From NCBI RefSeq assembly GCF_013404075.1, contig NZ_JACBJQ010000027.1, forward strand, positions 1 through 64,000: a DNA stretch of 64,000 nucleotides, read 5' to 3'. Made by a program: the position numbers and the translations under genes. The notes beneath the pieces were generated by a model. It saw nothing but the letters and a program-made list of their open reading frames with translations, did no database searches and was not told the DNA's origin. Origin of the DNA: Mycolicibacterium vinylchloridicum (GTDB lineage Bacteria > Actinomycetota > Actinomycetes > Mycobacteriales > Mycobacteriaceae). This document shows positions 42,194-50,031 of the stretch, one piece after another. Each line of letters starts with the position of its first letter. The stretch's first letter is position 1.

Positions 42194-42804
42194 ATCGCAA
42201 CATCTATCGGGCCTCGGCCCTGGCAGCTGGATTGGTCGGGTACAGCTTCACCGCCGGCCTCGAGGTGCCGGGCCGGCGTCATCCCGTGGTGCAAGGAGTA
42301 CTGGGCACCGCGTTGGCGGTCGCAATGCGGGCGCCGCTGGGGTTGCGGCCTCCCACGCTGTGGTCGGGACTGCGGTTGGGTGGGGCGGCCGCGGCTGCGG
42401 TGGCGGCCGCTGTCGCGGCGACCACGGCCATTCCCCGCGTGCGGGCGGCGATGATCGACCGCGACCTTCCGGCGAACGCGTGGCAATGGCTTGCCTTCGA
42501 GATTCCGGTCGGCACCGTGTGGTCTGAGGAGATGGCATTCCGTGCGGCGCTGGGCACCGTCGCGGACGCCGCCTTCGGGCCAGGGGGCGGCCGGTTGCTG
42601 CAGGCGGCGGCCTTCGGCCTTTCGCACATTCACGATGCCAAGGTCACCGCCGAGCCGGTCGTCGGCACCGTACTGGTGACGGGATTGGCCGGGTGGGTGT
42701 TCGGCTGGCTTGCCGAGCGGTCGGGCAGCATGGTGGCCCCGGTGCTGGCACACCTGGCGATCAACGAGGCCGGGGCGGTGGCCGCACTTCTCGTCCAGCG
42801 TTAG
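42190..42804 (+). CDS. CPBP-family intramembrane glutamic protease
   Basis: This 204-residue membrane protein has the CPBP/CAAX-protease motifs in order: SEEMAFRA (EExxxR) near residue 116, FGLSHI (FxxxH) near 143 and LAHLAINE (HxxxN) near 186. About five TM segments are present. Members cleave within membranes or process prenylated/bacteriocin-like substrates. The start is GTG 42190, overlapping the previous stop. It is the last gene of the purL-hydrolase-CPBP unit; the stop overlaps that of the convergent flavin/F420 gene. Confidence 0.85.
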   Translation: MNRNIYRASALAAGLVGYSFTAGLEVPGRRHPVVQGVLGTALAVAMRAPLGLRPPTLWSGLRLGGAAAAAVAAAVAATTAIPRVRAAMIDRDLPANAWQWLAFEIPVGTVWSEEMAFRAALGTVADAAFGPGGGRLLQAAAFGLSHIHDAKVTAEPVVGTVLVTGLAGWVFGWLAERSGSMVAPVLAHLAINEAGAVAALLVQR

Positions 42805-43223
42805 TCGGCCGTCGTCGGGACATCCCGGCTGTAGGGCACCAGGTCGTGCGGCTCGGTGTCGGTGTCGTCGATGCCGAAACTGATGATCCGCTTGGGGGTG
42901 ATCCGGATCAGGCCCGCGCCGTCGGGTGCCTCGGCCTGTTCGGCGGTGCCGCGGATTTCCAGGCAGCGCACCCGCCACGGGTTGCGTGAGGCGATGTCGT
43001 CGACGACGAACGCGACCGTGTTGTTGGTGGCGAGATTGCGGAACTTGCGGCTCTTGGCCATGTTGTAGCCGACCACGTCGATCGTGCCGAGCGCCTCGTT
43101 GTAGCTGAAGCCGACGGGGCTGTTCTGCAGTGTGCCATCCGGTGAGATGGTGGCGAGCCTGCCGAGGTCCGCCGAGTTCAGGTAATCGATTTCGTAGCGC
43201 TTGAAAGGCCCTGGAAATGACAT
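42801..43223 (-). CDS. PPOX-class F420-dependent oxidoreductase
   Basis: This 140-residue split-barrel protein of the pyridoxamine-oxidase superfamily has LGRLATISPDGTLQNSPVGFSYNEALGTIDVVGYNMAKSRKFRNLATNNTVAFVVDD, typical of mycobacterial F420-binding members (Rv1155 type). The cofactor is inferred from similarity only. ATG 43223 is chosen over GTG 43232 because TACCGT lies 7 nt upstream of it, a leaderless arrangement. Confidence 0.78.
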   Translation of the reverse strand: MSFPGPFKRYEIDYLNSADLGRLATISPDGTLQNSPVGFSYNEALGTIDVVGYNMAKSRKFRNLATNNTVAFVVDDIASRNPWRVRCLEIRGTAEQAEAPDGAGLIRITPKRIISFGIDDTDTEPHDLVPYSRDVPTTAD

Positions 43224-43230
43224 GAGCCTC

Positions 43231-43236
43231 ACGGTA
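43231..43236 (-). promoter_or_regulatory. -10 element TACCGT, leaderless start of PPOX gene
   Basis: TACCGT on the - strand ends 7 nt before ATG 43223. In the same 56-bp spacer, CATACT (43267-43272, + strand) ends 7 nt before ATG 43280 of the divergent gene. Confidence 0.45.
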
Positions 43237-43279
43237 GGACCTCAAGTTCGGTTGACGTCAAGGACGCATACTTGACGCC

Positions 43280-43672
43280 ATGCCCGCCCGCCAGAACGCC
43301 GACCCCGAAGCGACGGTGGCCGCCGTGCGCGCTGTGGCGCCCTGGCTGCGGGACGGGACCACGCCCGCCCCTGACCGCGCCGCGATCGCGTCGGCCGTGC
43401 GGCTCACAGCACGCACTCTGGCCACTCTGGCCCCAGGGGCCAGTGTGGAGGTCCGCGTCCCGCCTTTTGTTGCGGTGCAATGCATCTCCGGTCCCCGGCA
43501 TACCCGCGGCACACCGCCGAACGTCGTCGAGACGGACCCCAGAACGTGGCTTCGGCTGGTGACAGGCCTGCTCGACGTCGACGAGGCGGCCAATCACGGG
43601 TCGCTGCGGCTGTCCGGGTCGCGGGCCGGCGAGGTCGCGGGGTGGCTGCCGATCGTGACACTCGGGGAGTAG
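43280..43672 (+). CDS. Sterol carrier family protein (Rv0807-like)
   Basis: This 130-residue protein has the sterol-carrier/MDMPI C-terminal-like fold: GASVEVRVPPFVAVQCISGPRHTRGTPPNVVETDPRTWLRLVTGLL and LRLSGSRAGEVAGWLPIV. The conserved pattern ETDPxTWLxL is what databases call sterol carrier family in mycobacteria, but ligand binding is not shown. It lies upstream of purF as Rv0807 does. Confidence 0.8.
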   Translation: MPARQNADPEATVAAVRAVAPWLRDGTTPAPDRAAIASAVRLTARTLATLAPGASVEVRVPPFVAVQCISGPRHTRGTPPNVVETDPRTWLRLVTGLLDVDEAANHGSLRLSGSRAGEVAGWLPIVTLGE

Positions 43673-43719
43673 TCGGCGCGACACTCGGCGTTCAATTCCG
43701 CGTTTCCTGCCGATGGCCG

Positions 43720-43725
43720 TAAACT
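43720..43725 (+). promoter_or_regulatory. -10 element TAAACT of purF
   Basis: TAAACT predicts a start near 43733, leaving a leader of about 33 nt with GGGAG (43750-43754) before GTG 43766. No purine riboswitch fold is recognised in so short a leader. Confidence 0.4.
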
Positions 43726-43765
43726 GGCTTACGTCACCGACCTGCGCCAGGGAGCAGCCCATATC

Positions 43766-45295
43766 GTGACCGAAGAACTGGAAAACCCACCTGCGGAAGA
43801 ATGCGGCGTCTTCGGAGTCTGGGCACCGGGCGAAGATGTAGCGAAACTCACTTATTACGGCCTCTATGCGCTGCAACACAGAGGCCAGGAGGCGGCCGGT
43901 ATCGCCGTCGCCGACGGATCTCAGGTGCTGGTCTTCAAGGATCTCGGTCTGGTCAGCCAGGTATTCGACGAGCAGACGCTGGCCGCGATGGAGGGCCACG
44001 TCGCCATCGGCCACTGCCGCTACTCGACGACCGGCTCCACCACCTGGGAGAACGCTCAGCCGGTCTTCCGTAACACCGCGGCGGGCACCGGAGTCGCGTT
44101 GGGCCACAACGGAAATCTGGTCAACACCACCGACTTGACGACGCGGGCCCGCGATGCCGGCCTGATCAACCCGCACATGCCGGGTGCGGCGACCACCGAC
44201 TCCGACATCCTCGGGGCACTGCTGGCACACGGCGCAGCGGACTCCAGCATCGAGCAGGCCGCCCTCGAGCTGCTGCCCAGCGTCCGCGGCGCGTTCTGCC
44301 TGACCTTCATGGACGAGACCACGCTCTACGCCGCCCGCGATCCGTTCGGGGTCCGCCCGCTGTCACTGGGCCGGCTCGACCGCGGCTGGGTGGTGGCCTC
44401 CGAAACCGCCGCCCTCGACATCGTCGGCGCCTCCTTCGTCCGTGACATCGAACCCGGTGAGCTACTGGCCATCGACGCCGACGGCGTCCGTTCCACCCGG
44501 TTCGCCAACCCGACTCCCAAGGGCTGCATCTTCGAATACGTCTACCTGGCCCGGCCGGACAGCACGCTGGTCGGCCGCTCGGTGCATGCCACCCGCGTCG
44601 ACATCGGCCGCCGGCTGGCCAAGGAGAAGCCGGTCGAGGCCGACCTGGTGATCGGTGTGCCGGAGTCCGGCACACCCGCCGCTGTCGGCTACGCGCAGGA
44701 ATCCGGTATCCCGTTCGGCCAGGGCCTGATGAAGAACGCTTACGTCGGGCGCACGTTCATCCAGCCGTCGCAGACGATCCGGCAACTGGGTATCCGGCTC
44801 AAGCTCAACCCGCTCAAGGAGGTGATCCGCGGTAAGCGGCTCATCGTCGTCGACGACTCGATCGTCCGCGGCAACACCCAGCGGGCCCTGATCCGGATGC
44901 TGCGGGAAGCGGGCGCCGTCGAGGTGCACGTGCGCATCGCGTCACCGCCGGTGAAGTGGCCGTGCTTCTACGGCATCGACTTCGCCACCCCGGCCGAGCT
45001 CATCGCCAACGCGGTCGACAACGAGGGCGAGATGCTCGAAGCGGTGCGGCACGCGATCGGCGCCGACTCGCTGAGCTACATCTCCCAGCAAGGCATGATC
45101 GCGGCCACCGAACAGCCGCCAACCCGGTTGTGCTGCGCCTGTTTTGACGGCAACTATCCGATCGAGCTTCCGGGCGAGACGGCACTGGGCAAGAACGTCG
45201 TCGAGCACATGCTCGCCACCGCCGCCCGCACCGGCCTCCCGATCCAGCCGGTGGCCGCCGACAACGACAACGTCTCCGCGCTCAGTCGCCCTTAG
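43766..45295 (+). CDS. purF: Amidophosphoribosyltransferase
   Basis: This 509-residue enzyme catalyses the committed step of purine synthesis (PRPP to phosphoribosylamine). The first 12 residues form a propeptide to be cleaved before the nucleophile Cys13 (CGVFGVW), as in the Fe-S-containing type. The PRPP motif VVDDSIVRGNT and later cysteines (CFYGID, CCACFDGNYP) that would hold a 4Fe-4S cluster are present. The last 14 bp overlap the convergent gene. Confidence 0.97.
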   Translation: MTEELENPPAEECGVFGVWAPGEDVAKLTYYGLYALQHRGQEAAGIAVADGSQVLVFKDLGLVSQVFDEQTLAAMEGHVAIGHCRYSTTGSTTWENAQPVFRNTAAGTGVALGHNGNLVNTTDLTTRARDAGLINPHMPGAATTDSDILGALLAHGAADSSIEQAALELLPSVRGAFCLTFMDETTLYAARDPFGVRPLSLGRLDRGWVVASETAALDIVGASFVRDIEPGELLAIDADGVRSTRFANPTPKGCIFEYVYLARPDSTLVGRSVHATRVDIGRRLAKEKPVEADLVIGVPESGTPAAVGYAQESGIPFGQGLMKNAYVGRTFIQPSQTIRQLGIRLKLNPLKEVIRGKRLIVVDDSIVRGNTQRALIRMLREAGAVEVHVRIASPPVKWPCFYGIDFATPAELIANAVDNEGEMLEAVRHAIGADSLSYISQQGMIAATEQPPTRLCCACFDGNYPIELPGETALGKNVVEHMLATAARTGLPIQPVAADNDNVSALSRP

Positions 45296-46307
45296 CGGTC
45301 CGGCGATTCAGCGGTCGTGAGGGCCCGGCCCACGGCGGATCGCTCGGCAGCTGCGCGGCAACGTCGGTGTCCCAGCTTGGCTCGCGTTCGGCGCGGGCCA
45401 ATGCCTCCGAGACCGCCAGCCGATACGGCGTCAGCCCCGCGGCCGGCCGGTCGATGATCGTGTCGACGTCGTGGTTGGCCATCACGGCATTGCAGTGCAG
45501 GGATTCGACGAGCGGCCGGGCCAGCCCGGACGGGATGGGCGTCACCAGACCCACCCACAACGAGGCGATCCGCGGGGTCAGCACCGGCAGGACCAAGATG
45601 CGCCGCCGGGCCAGCCCGGCGACTTCGGCGTAGATCTGCATCATGTCGCCGTACTCGAGGATGTCGGGGCCACCGACGTCCCACGCGCGCGAGGTCGGCA
45701 CCGTGGCGGTGGCGGCCGCCGCCAGGTAGTGCAGCATGTCGCCGATCGCGATCGGCTGAATCTTGTTGTGCACCCACTTCGGCGTCGTCATCACCGGCAG
45801 CCGGTTGGTGAGGTGACGGATCATCTCGAAGGATGCCGAACCCGAACCCACCACGACACCGGCCTGGAGCACGACGGTTTCGACGCCGGAGCCGATGAGG
45901 ATGTCACCGACGGCGGTGCGTGACGCGAGATGTGTTGATAATTCCGTCCCTTCGGGGTGCAGACCGCTGAGATAGACGATGCGCCGGACGCCGGTGCGGC
46001 GGGCGGCGGCGGCGACGTTGTGAGCGGCACGACGTTCTTCGGCGGCGAAATCGGAGGAGGTGCCCATCGAATGCACCAGGTAGTAGACGACGTCGACATC
46101 GGTGAAAGCCTCGGTGAGCGAGGCGGCGTCGCTCAGATCGCCGCGGACGACCTCGATGCTGTCCCGCCACGGCACGCCCGCGAGCTTCTCGGGGGTGCGG
46201 GCCAGCGCACGCACGGCGAACCCGTCGTCCAGAAGTCGTGGGACCAGCCGGCCCCCGATGTAGCCGGTGGCACCGGTCACCAAGCATCGAGTTCGCTGCG
46301 CCGACAT
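45282..46307 (-). CDS. NAD(P)-binding epimerase-like protein (atypical SDR)
   Basis: This 341-residue protein has a Rossmann start CLVTGATGYIGGRLVPRLL, then VVRGDLSDAASL and YYLVHSMG, the pattern of atypical SDR/NmrA-like proteins in mycobacteria. A YxxxK active site is not evident. The C-terminal region (HDVDTIIDRPAAGLTPYRLAVSEALAR) is usual for this group. ATG 46307 has GGAGGA 4 nt upstream and TACGGT further up. Function unknown. Confidence 0.75.
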   Translation of the reverse strand: MSAQRTRCLVTGATGYIGGRLVPRLLDDGFAVRALARTPEKLAGVPWRDSIEVVRGDLSDAASLTEAFTDVDVVYYLVHSMGTSSDFAAEERRAAHNVAAAARRTGVRRIVYLSGLHPEGTELSTHLASRTAVGDILIGSGVETVVLQAGVVVGSGSASFEMIRHLTNRLPVMTTPKWVHNKIQPIAIGDMLHYLAAAATATVPTSRAWDVGGPDILEYGDMMQIYAEVAGLARRRILVLPVLTPRIASLWVGLVTPIPSGLARPLVESLHCNAVMANHDVDTIIDRPAAGLTPYRLAVSEALARAEREPSWDTDVAAQLPSDPPWAGPSRPLNRRTAKGD

Positions 46308-46363
46308 AGGTCCTCCGTCCGACGAATCCACCGTACGGATCCGATGACCGCAAGGATTGCCAG

Positions 46364-46798
46364 TTATTCGAACGGGCAACCAGGATTGGGCATGTCCACG
46401 GCCAGCGGGCTGCCCTCCGGCTTGATGTAGAGCACCCACATGACCACCGGGACGGGGCCTTCGTTGCGGCCCTCGTGCACGTAGCCCGTGCCGCTGCCCT
46501 CGCTGATGGAGTCGCCTGCGTTGTACACACCGTCCACCGAGCAGTCGCCGTCGTAGTGGGTCAAGGTGCCCTGTTTGATCACCCCGAACACCTGTCCGGG
46601 GTGGTAATGCCACCCCGTGGTGCCGCCCGGGGCGATGGTGAGTTCACGGGTGACGAAGTCCTTGCCGTTGAGCGTGGACTGGACCATGGTGGTCGCTTCG
46701 ATGCCGGCGCTCGGCGTGGCCGCGGCGGAACCGGGGGCCAGCACGGCCACGGCGACGACGACGGGCAGCACCCCTGGCAACCACTGCAACGGCCTCAT
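46364..46798 (-). CDS. Exported cupin-domain protein
   Basis: This 144-residue protein has a signal peptide (residues 1 to about 27, VLPVVVAVAVLAPGSAAA). The cupin barrel has GTTGWHYHPGQVFGVIKQGTLTHYDGDC in motif 1 (HxH and later H) and SGTGYVHEGRNEG in motif 2, so a metal could be bound outside the cytoplasm. Two cysteines (DCSVDG, GCPFE) might form a disulfide. It is divergent from the DUF2461 gene across 29 bp. Confidence 0.78.
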   Translation of the reverse strand: MRPLQWLPGVLPVVVAVAVLAPGSAAATPSAGIEATTMVQSTLNGKDFVTRELTIAPGGTTGWHYHPGQVFGVIKQGTLTHYDGDCSVDGVYNAGDSISEGSGTGYVHEGRNEGPVPVVMWVLYIKPEGSPLAVDMPNPGCPFE

Positions 46799-46827
46799 GG
46801 ATGAACAGGGTGTCACACAATGTTCGG

Positions 46828-47445
46828 ATGGCGTTTCACGGATGGCCCATCGAAGCGGTCGAGTTCTACGAGGGCCTCGAGGCCGACAACTCCAAGGTGT
46901 ACTGGACCGAACACCGGGCGGTCTACGACCGCAAGGTGAAGGCACCCATGGAGGAACTGCTGGCCGAACTGGCCGACGAGTTCGGCGCGGGCACGCTGTT
47001 TCGGCCCTACCGCGATGTGCGGTTCAGTGCCGACAAAGTCCCGTACAAAACCAACTGCGCGGCGCGGATCGGGTCCGGGTACGTGTCGTTCTCGGCCGAC
47101 GGGCTCTCGGTGGGCAGCGGTCTGTACATGCCCGACGCGGCAGCGCTGACCCGCTACCGCGAAGCCGTCGACGACAAGAAGGCCGGTGCCGAGCTCGCCG
47201 GGATCGTCGCGACGCTGCACGACGGCGGCTACGACACGATGGCCCACGAGGTGCTCAAGACCGCGCCGAGGGGATATCCGAAGGACCATCCGCGCATCGA
47301 GCTGCTCCGCCACAAGGGCATCGCGATGATGAAGACCTTTCCTGTCGGTGCCTGGCTCGGCACGCGCGCGGCCAAGGACCGGGTCGTCACCACCCTGCGG
47401 GCCGGGGCGCCGCTGCGCGAGTGGCTGGCTCGTAACGTCGGCTGA
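46828..47445 (+). CDS. DUF2461-domain protein
   Basis: This 205-residue protein has FYEGLEADNSKVYWTEHRAVYDRKVKAPMEELL and FRPYRDVRFSADKVPYKTNCAARIG, the conserved core of DUF2461 (TIGR02453), a cytoplasmic family of unknown function. ATG 46828 matches the usual short N-terminus (MAFHGWP); in-frame starts at 46801 and 46810 are possible. Confidence 0.82.
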   Translation: MAFHGWPIEAVEFYEGLEADNSKVYWTEHRAVYDRKVKAPMEELLAELADEFGAGTLFRPYRDVRFSADKVPYKTNCAARIGSGYVSFSADGLSVGSGLYMPDAAALTRYREAVDDKKAGAELAGIVATLHDGGYDTMAHEVLKTAPRGYPKDHPRIELLRHKGIAMMKTFPVGAWLGTRAAKDRVVTTLRAGAPLREWLARNVG

Positions 47446-47478
47446 CGACGGCCCGTATCGGGCGGAGTCGGGGACCGG

Positions 47479-47484
47479 TAGCCT
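47479..47484 (+). promoter_or_regulatory. -10 element TAGCCT of purM
   Basis: TAGCCT ends 8 nt before ATG 47493 without a ribosome site, predicting a leaderless purM mRNA. Confidence 0.45.
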
Positions 47485-47492
47485 TATGCGCG

Positions 47493-48563
47493 ATGACGGA
47501 TCGCGAGGAAGACAACCACATTTCCTACGCATCGGCCGGGGTGGACATCGAGGCCGGTGACCGCGCGGTCGAGCTGTTCAAGCCGCTGGCGAAGCGGGCC
47601 ACCAGGCCCGAGGTGCGTGGCGGGCTTGGCGGGTTCGCCGGGCTGTTCGCACTGCGTGGCGGCTATCGGGAGCCGCTGCTGGCGGCGTCGACCGACGGTG
47701 TCGGGACCAAGCTGGCCGTGGCCCAGGCGATGGACAAACACGACACGGTCGGCCTGGACCTGGTCGCCATGGTCGTCGACGACCTCGTGGTGTGCGGTGC
47801 CGAGCCGCTGTTCCTGCAGGACTACATCGCCGTCGGGCGGACCGTCCCGGACCGCGTCGCGGCCATCGTCGCCGGTATCGCCGAGGGCTGCGTGGCGGCC
47901 GGTTGTGCGTTGCTGGGTGGCGAGACCGCTGAGCATCCGGGGCTGATGGAACCTGACCACTACGACATCTCGGCCACCGGAGTGGGTGTCGTCGAGGCCG
48001 ACGACGTGCTCGGGCCCGAGCGGGTACGCCCCGGTGACGTGATCATCGCGATGGGATCATCGGGCCTGCACTCCAACGGATACTCGCTGGCCCGCAAGGT
48101 GCTGCTGGACATCGACCGGATGAACCTGGCCGGTCACGTCGAGGAGTTCGGCCGCACCCTCGGTGAGGAACTTCTCGAGCCCACCCGTATCTACGCCAAG
48201 GACTGTCTGGCGCTGGCCGCCGAGACGCAGGTCCGTACCTTCTGCCACGTCACCGGCGGCGGGCTGGCCGGCAACCTGGAACGCGTCGTCCCGCACGGCC
48301 TGGTCGCCGAACTGGACCGCGGAACCTGGACTCCCGCACCGGTTTTCGCGATGATCCAGCAGCGCGGCAGGATCGACCGCGCCGAGATGGAAAAGACGTT
48401 CAACATGGGCGTCGGCATGGTCGCCGTCGTCGCGCCGGAGGACACCGACCGCGCACTGGCGATTTTGACTGCACGCCACCTGAACTGCTGGACGCTGGGA
48501 ACCGTCACCAAAGGGAAGGACGGCCCACGAGCCAAGCTCGTGGGGCTACACCCGCGGTTCTAA
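47493..48563 (+). CDS. purM: AIR synthetase (FGAM cyclo-ligase)
   Basis: This 356-residue enzyme closes the imidazole ring in step 5 of purine synthesis. YASAGVDIEAGDRAVELFKP, the DGVGTKL motif (ASTDGVGTKLAVAQ), GGETAEHPGLM and FCHVTGGGLAGNLERVVP are characteristic. The length is normal. It is convergent with the DUF3073 gene, 15 bp apart. Confidence 0.97.
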   Translation: MTDREEDNHISYASAGVDIEAGDRAVELFKPLAKRATRPEVRGGLGGFAGLFALRGGYREPLLAASTDGVGTKLAVAQAMDKHDTVGLDLVAMVVDDLVVCGAEPLFLQDYIAVGRTVPDRVAAIVAGIAEGCVAAGCALLGGETAEHPGLMEPDHYDISATGVGVVEADDVLGPERVRPGDVIIAMGSSGLHSNGYSLARKVLLDIDRMNLAGHVEEFGRTLGEELLEPTRIYAKDCLALAAETQVRTFCHVTGGGLAGNLERVVPHGLVAELDRGTWTPAPVFAMIQQRGRIDRAEMEKTFNMGVGMVAVVAPEDTDRALAILTARHLNCWTLGTVTKGKDGPRAKLVGLHPRF

Positions 48564-48578
48564 CGGACCGGAGGCGGC

Positions 48579-48764
48579 TCAGGGCCGCCAGTCGTCCTCG
48601 TCGGCCCACGAGTCGTCGACCAACCCGTTCTCTGACTTTTCGGGTTCGCTCCCGCCCGAGCCTGCCAGCTCCTTACGGAGCCGATCGACATCGATCTGCG
48701 GAGAGCTGTATTTCAGCTCCCGAGCAACCTTGGTCTGCTTTGCCTTAGCCCGGCCGCGGCCCAT
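48579..48764 (-). CDS. DUF3073 small basic/acidic protein (Rv0810c-like)
   Basis: This 61-residue protein has a conserved basic N-terminus MGRGRAKAKQTKVARELKYSS and an acidic tail (DDSWADEDDWRP), the DUF3073 pattern of actinobacteria; function unknown. The ATG at 48764 is directly preceded by GGGGGTTCCCCC (48776-48765), where the Shine-Dalgarno-like GAGGGGG could pair with the CCCCC next to the start codon. The 137-bp upstream region 48765-48901 contains no other gene that I can support. Confidence 0.85.
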   Translation of the reverse strand: MGRGRAKAKQTKVARELKYSSPQIDVDRLRKELAGSGGSEPEKSENGLVDDSWADEDDWRP

Positions 48765-48901
48765 GGGGGAACCCCCTCGCGCAATAACGGAGCGGCCCGG
48801 GATGCAGGCGGCTCCGATCTGTGTATTGGTTATTGTCCTGCCAACACCTTACCGTGCCCGACTGCGATGTGCTGGCAGGCCCGTTCGGCCGATGGGCAAC
48901 G

Positions 48902-49993
48902 TCACAGCACGCCGCGGCGCAGGCGCTCCACCGCCAGCCGCCCGGCGCCCACCGCATCGGTCGGCGGCAGCGAGTCGGCGTCGATCTCGGCGGCCACCTC
49001 GTGCTCGCCGCCCGTGGTCAGGGCGGTATCGGCCGGAATGCCCCGCTTCACCAGAGCCAGCGCGATCGGACCGAGGTCGACGTGATCGACGACCGTGCCC
49101 AGCCGGCCCACGACACGCCCACCGGCCAGTAGCGGGTCGCCGGTGGCCGGGCGGTCGCCGGACCCGTCGAGGTGCACGAGGACCAGCATCCGGGGTGGCT
49201 TTCCCAGGTTGTGGACGCGGGCCACGGTCTCCTGACCGCGATAGCAGCCCTTGTCGAGGTGCACAGCCCCCTGCCCTGGTCCGCCGATCCAGCCCGCTTC
49301 ATGCGGGATGGTCCGTTCGTCGGTGTCCACGCCCAGCCGGGGGCGTTGGGCGGCGACCCGGTGGGCCTCGTACGCCCATACTCCCGCGCGGCGGACCCCG
49401 GCGGCTTCCAAGCGGGCCATCCAGTCGGCGGTGTCGGCCCGCGGCACCAGGAGGTCGAGTTCGATCTGGCCGGGTTCGGCGGGCATCCGGCGCACGAAAC
49501 CACCGCTGCTGAGTGGGACGGCCGCCGACTCGGCGGGCAGTTCGGCCAGGCCGAGGACCGCCAGAACAGCGGGGTCGGCCAGGCGCGGACCGAGCAGCGA
49601 GAGCACCGCGAGGTCGGCGGCCGCGGGGGCGACGTCGGACCAGAACACCATCTTGCGCAGATAGGCCAGTAGCGGCTCGCCCCGTGAGCCCTCGGTGTCG
49701 AGGTAGGTGACACCGTCCAGCTCGGTCTGCACCCAGTGATCCTCGACACGGCCCTGCCCGTCGAGGCTCAGATTCTCCGTCGACGTGCCGTCGGGCAGCT
49801 CGATGACGTGCTGGCTCGAGATCGAGTGCAGCCAGCTGCGCCGGTCGGCTCCGGTCAGCGCGAGGACGGCGCGGTTGGACCGATCCACCACGACGGCGTC
49901 ATGTGCGGCAGAGCGCTGTTCGCCGAACGGATCGCCGTAGTGCCAGATCGCGCCGGCATCGGGAGAGTTGTCAGGGGCGGGGACGGCTGACAC
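48902..49993 (-). CDS. ygfZ: YgfZ/GcvT-like folate-binding protein
   Basis: This 363-residue protein has the YgfZ signature KGCYRGQE (here LDKGCYRGQETVARVHN near residue 245) and the GcvT-like N-terminal domain (AVVVDRSNRAVLALTGADRRSWLHSISSQHV). YgfZ proteins help assemble or repair certain Fe-S proteins with tetrahydrofolate. GTG 49993 lies 6 nt after TAGAGT, so it is probably leaderless. It is divergent from pabC and matches Rv0811c in position. Confidence 0.9.
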   Translation of the reverse strand: MSAVPAPDNSPDAGAIWHYGDPFGEQRSAAHDAVVVDRSNRAVLALTGADRRSWLHSISSQHVIELPDGTSTENLSLDGQGRVEDHWVQTELDGVTYLDTEGSRGEPLLAYLRKMVFWSDVAPAAADLAVLSLLGPRLADPAVLAVLGLAELPAESAAVPLSSGGFVRRMPAEPGQIELDLLVPRADTADWMARLEAAGVRRAGVWAYEAHRVAAQRPRLGVDTDERTIPHEAGWIGGPGQGAVHLDKGCYRGQETVARVHNLGKPPRMLVLVHLDGSGDRPATGDPLLAGGRVVGRLGTVVDHVDLGPIALALVKRGIPADTALTTGGEHEVAAEIDADSLPPTDAVGAGRLAVERLRRGVL

Positions 49994-49999
49994 ACATCA

Positions 50000-50023
50000 A
50001 CTCTACGGGGCTGCCAGTACGCT
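50000..50023. promoter_or_regulatory. Back-to-back leaderless promoters of ygfZ (-) and pabC (+)
   Basis: On the - strand TAGAGT (50005-50000) ends 6 nt before GTG 49993. On the + strand TACGCT (50018-50023) ends 8 nt before ATG 50032. Both core promoters fit in a 38-bp spacer, so each -35 region must overlap the other gene's -10 or coding start. Confidence 0.55.
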
Positions 50024-50031
50024 GTGACCCC

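Noticed and set aside
43720..43765. Purine riboswitch before purF
   Set aside because: The leader is about 33 nt, too short for a purine aptamer, and no three-way junction elements are present.
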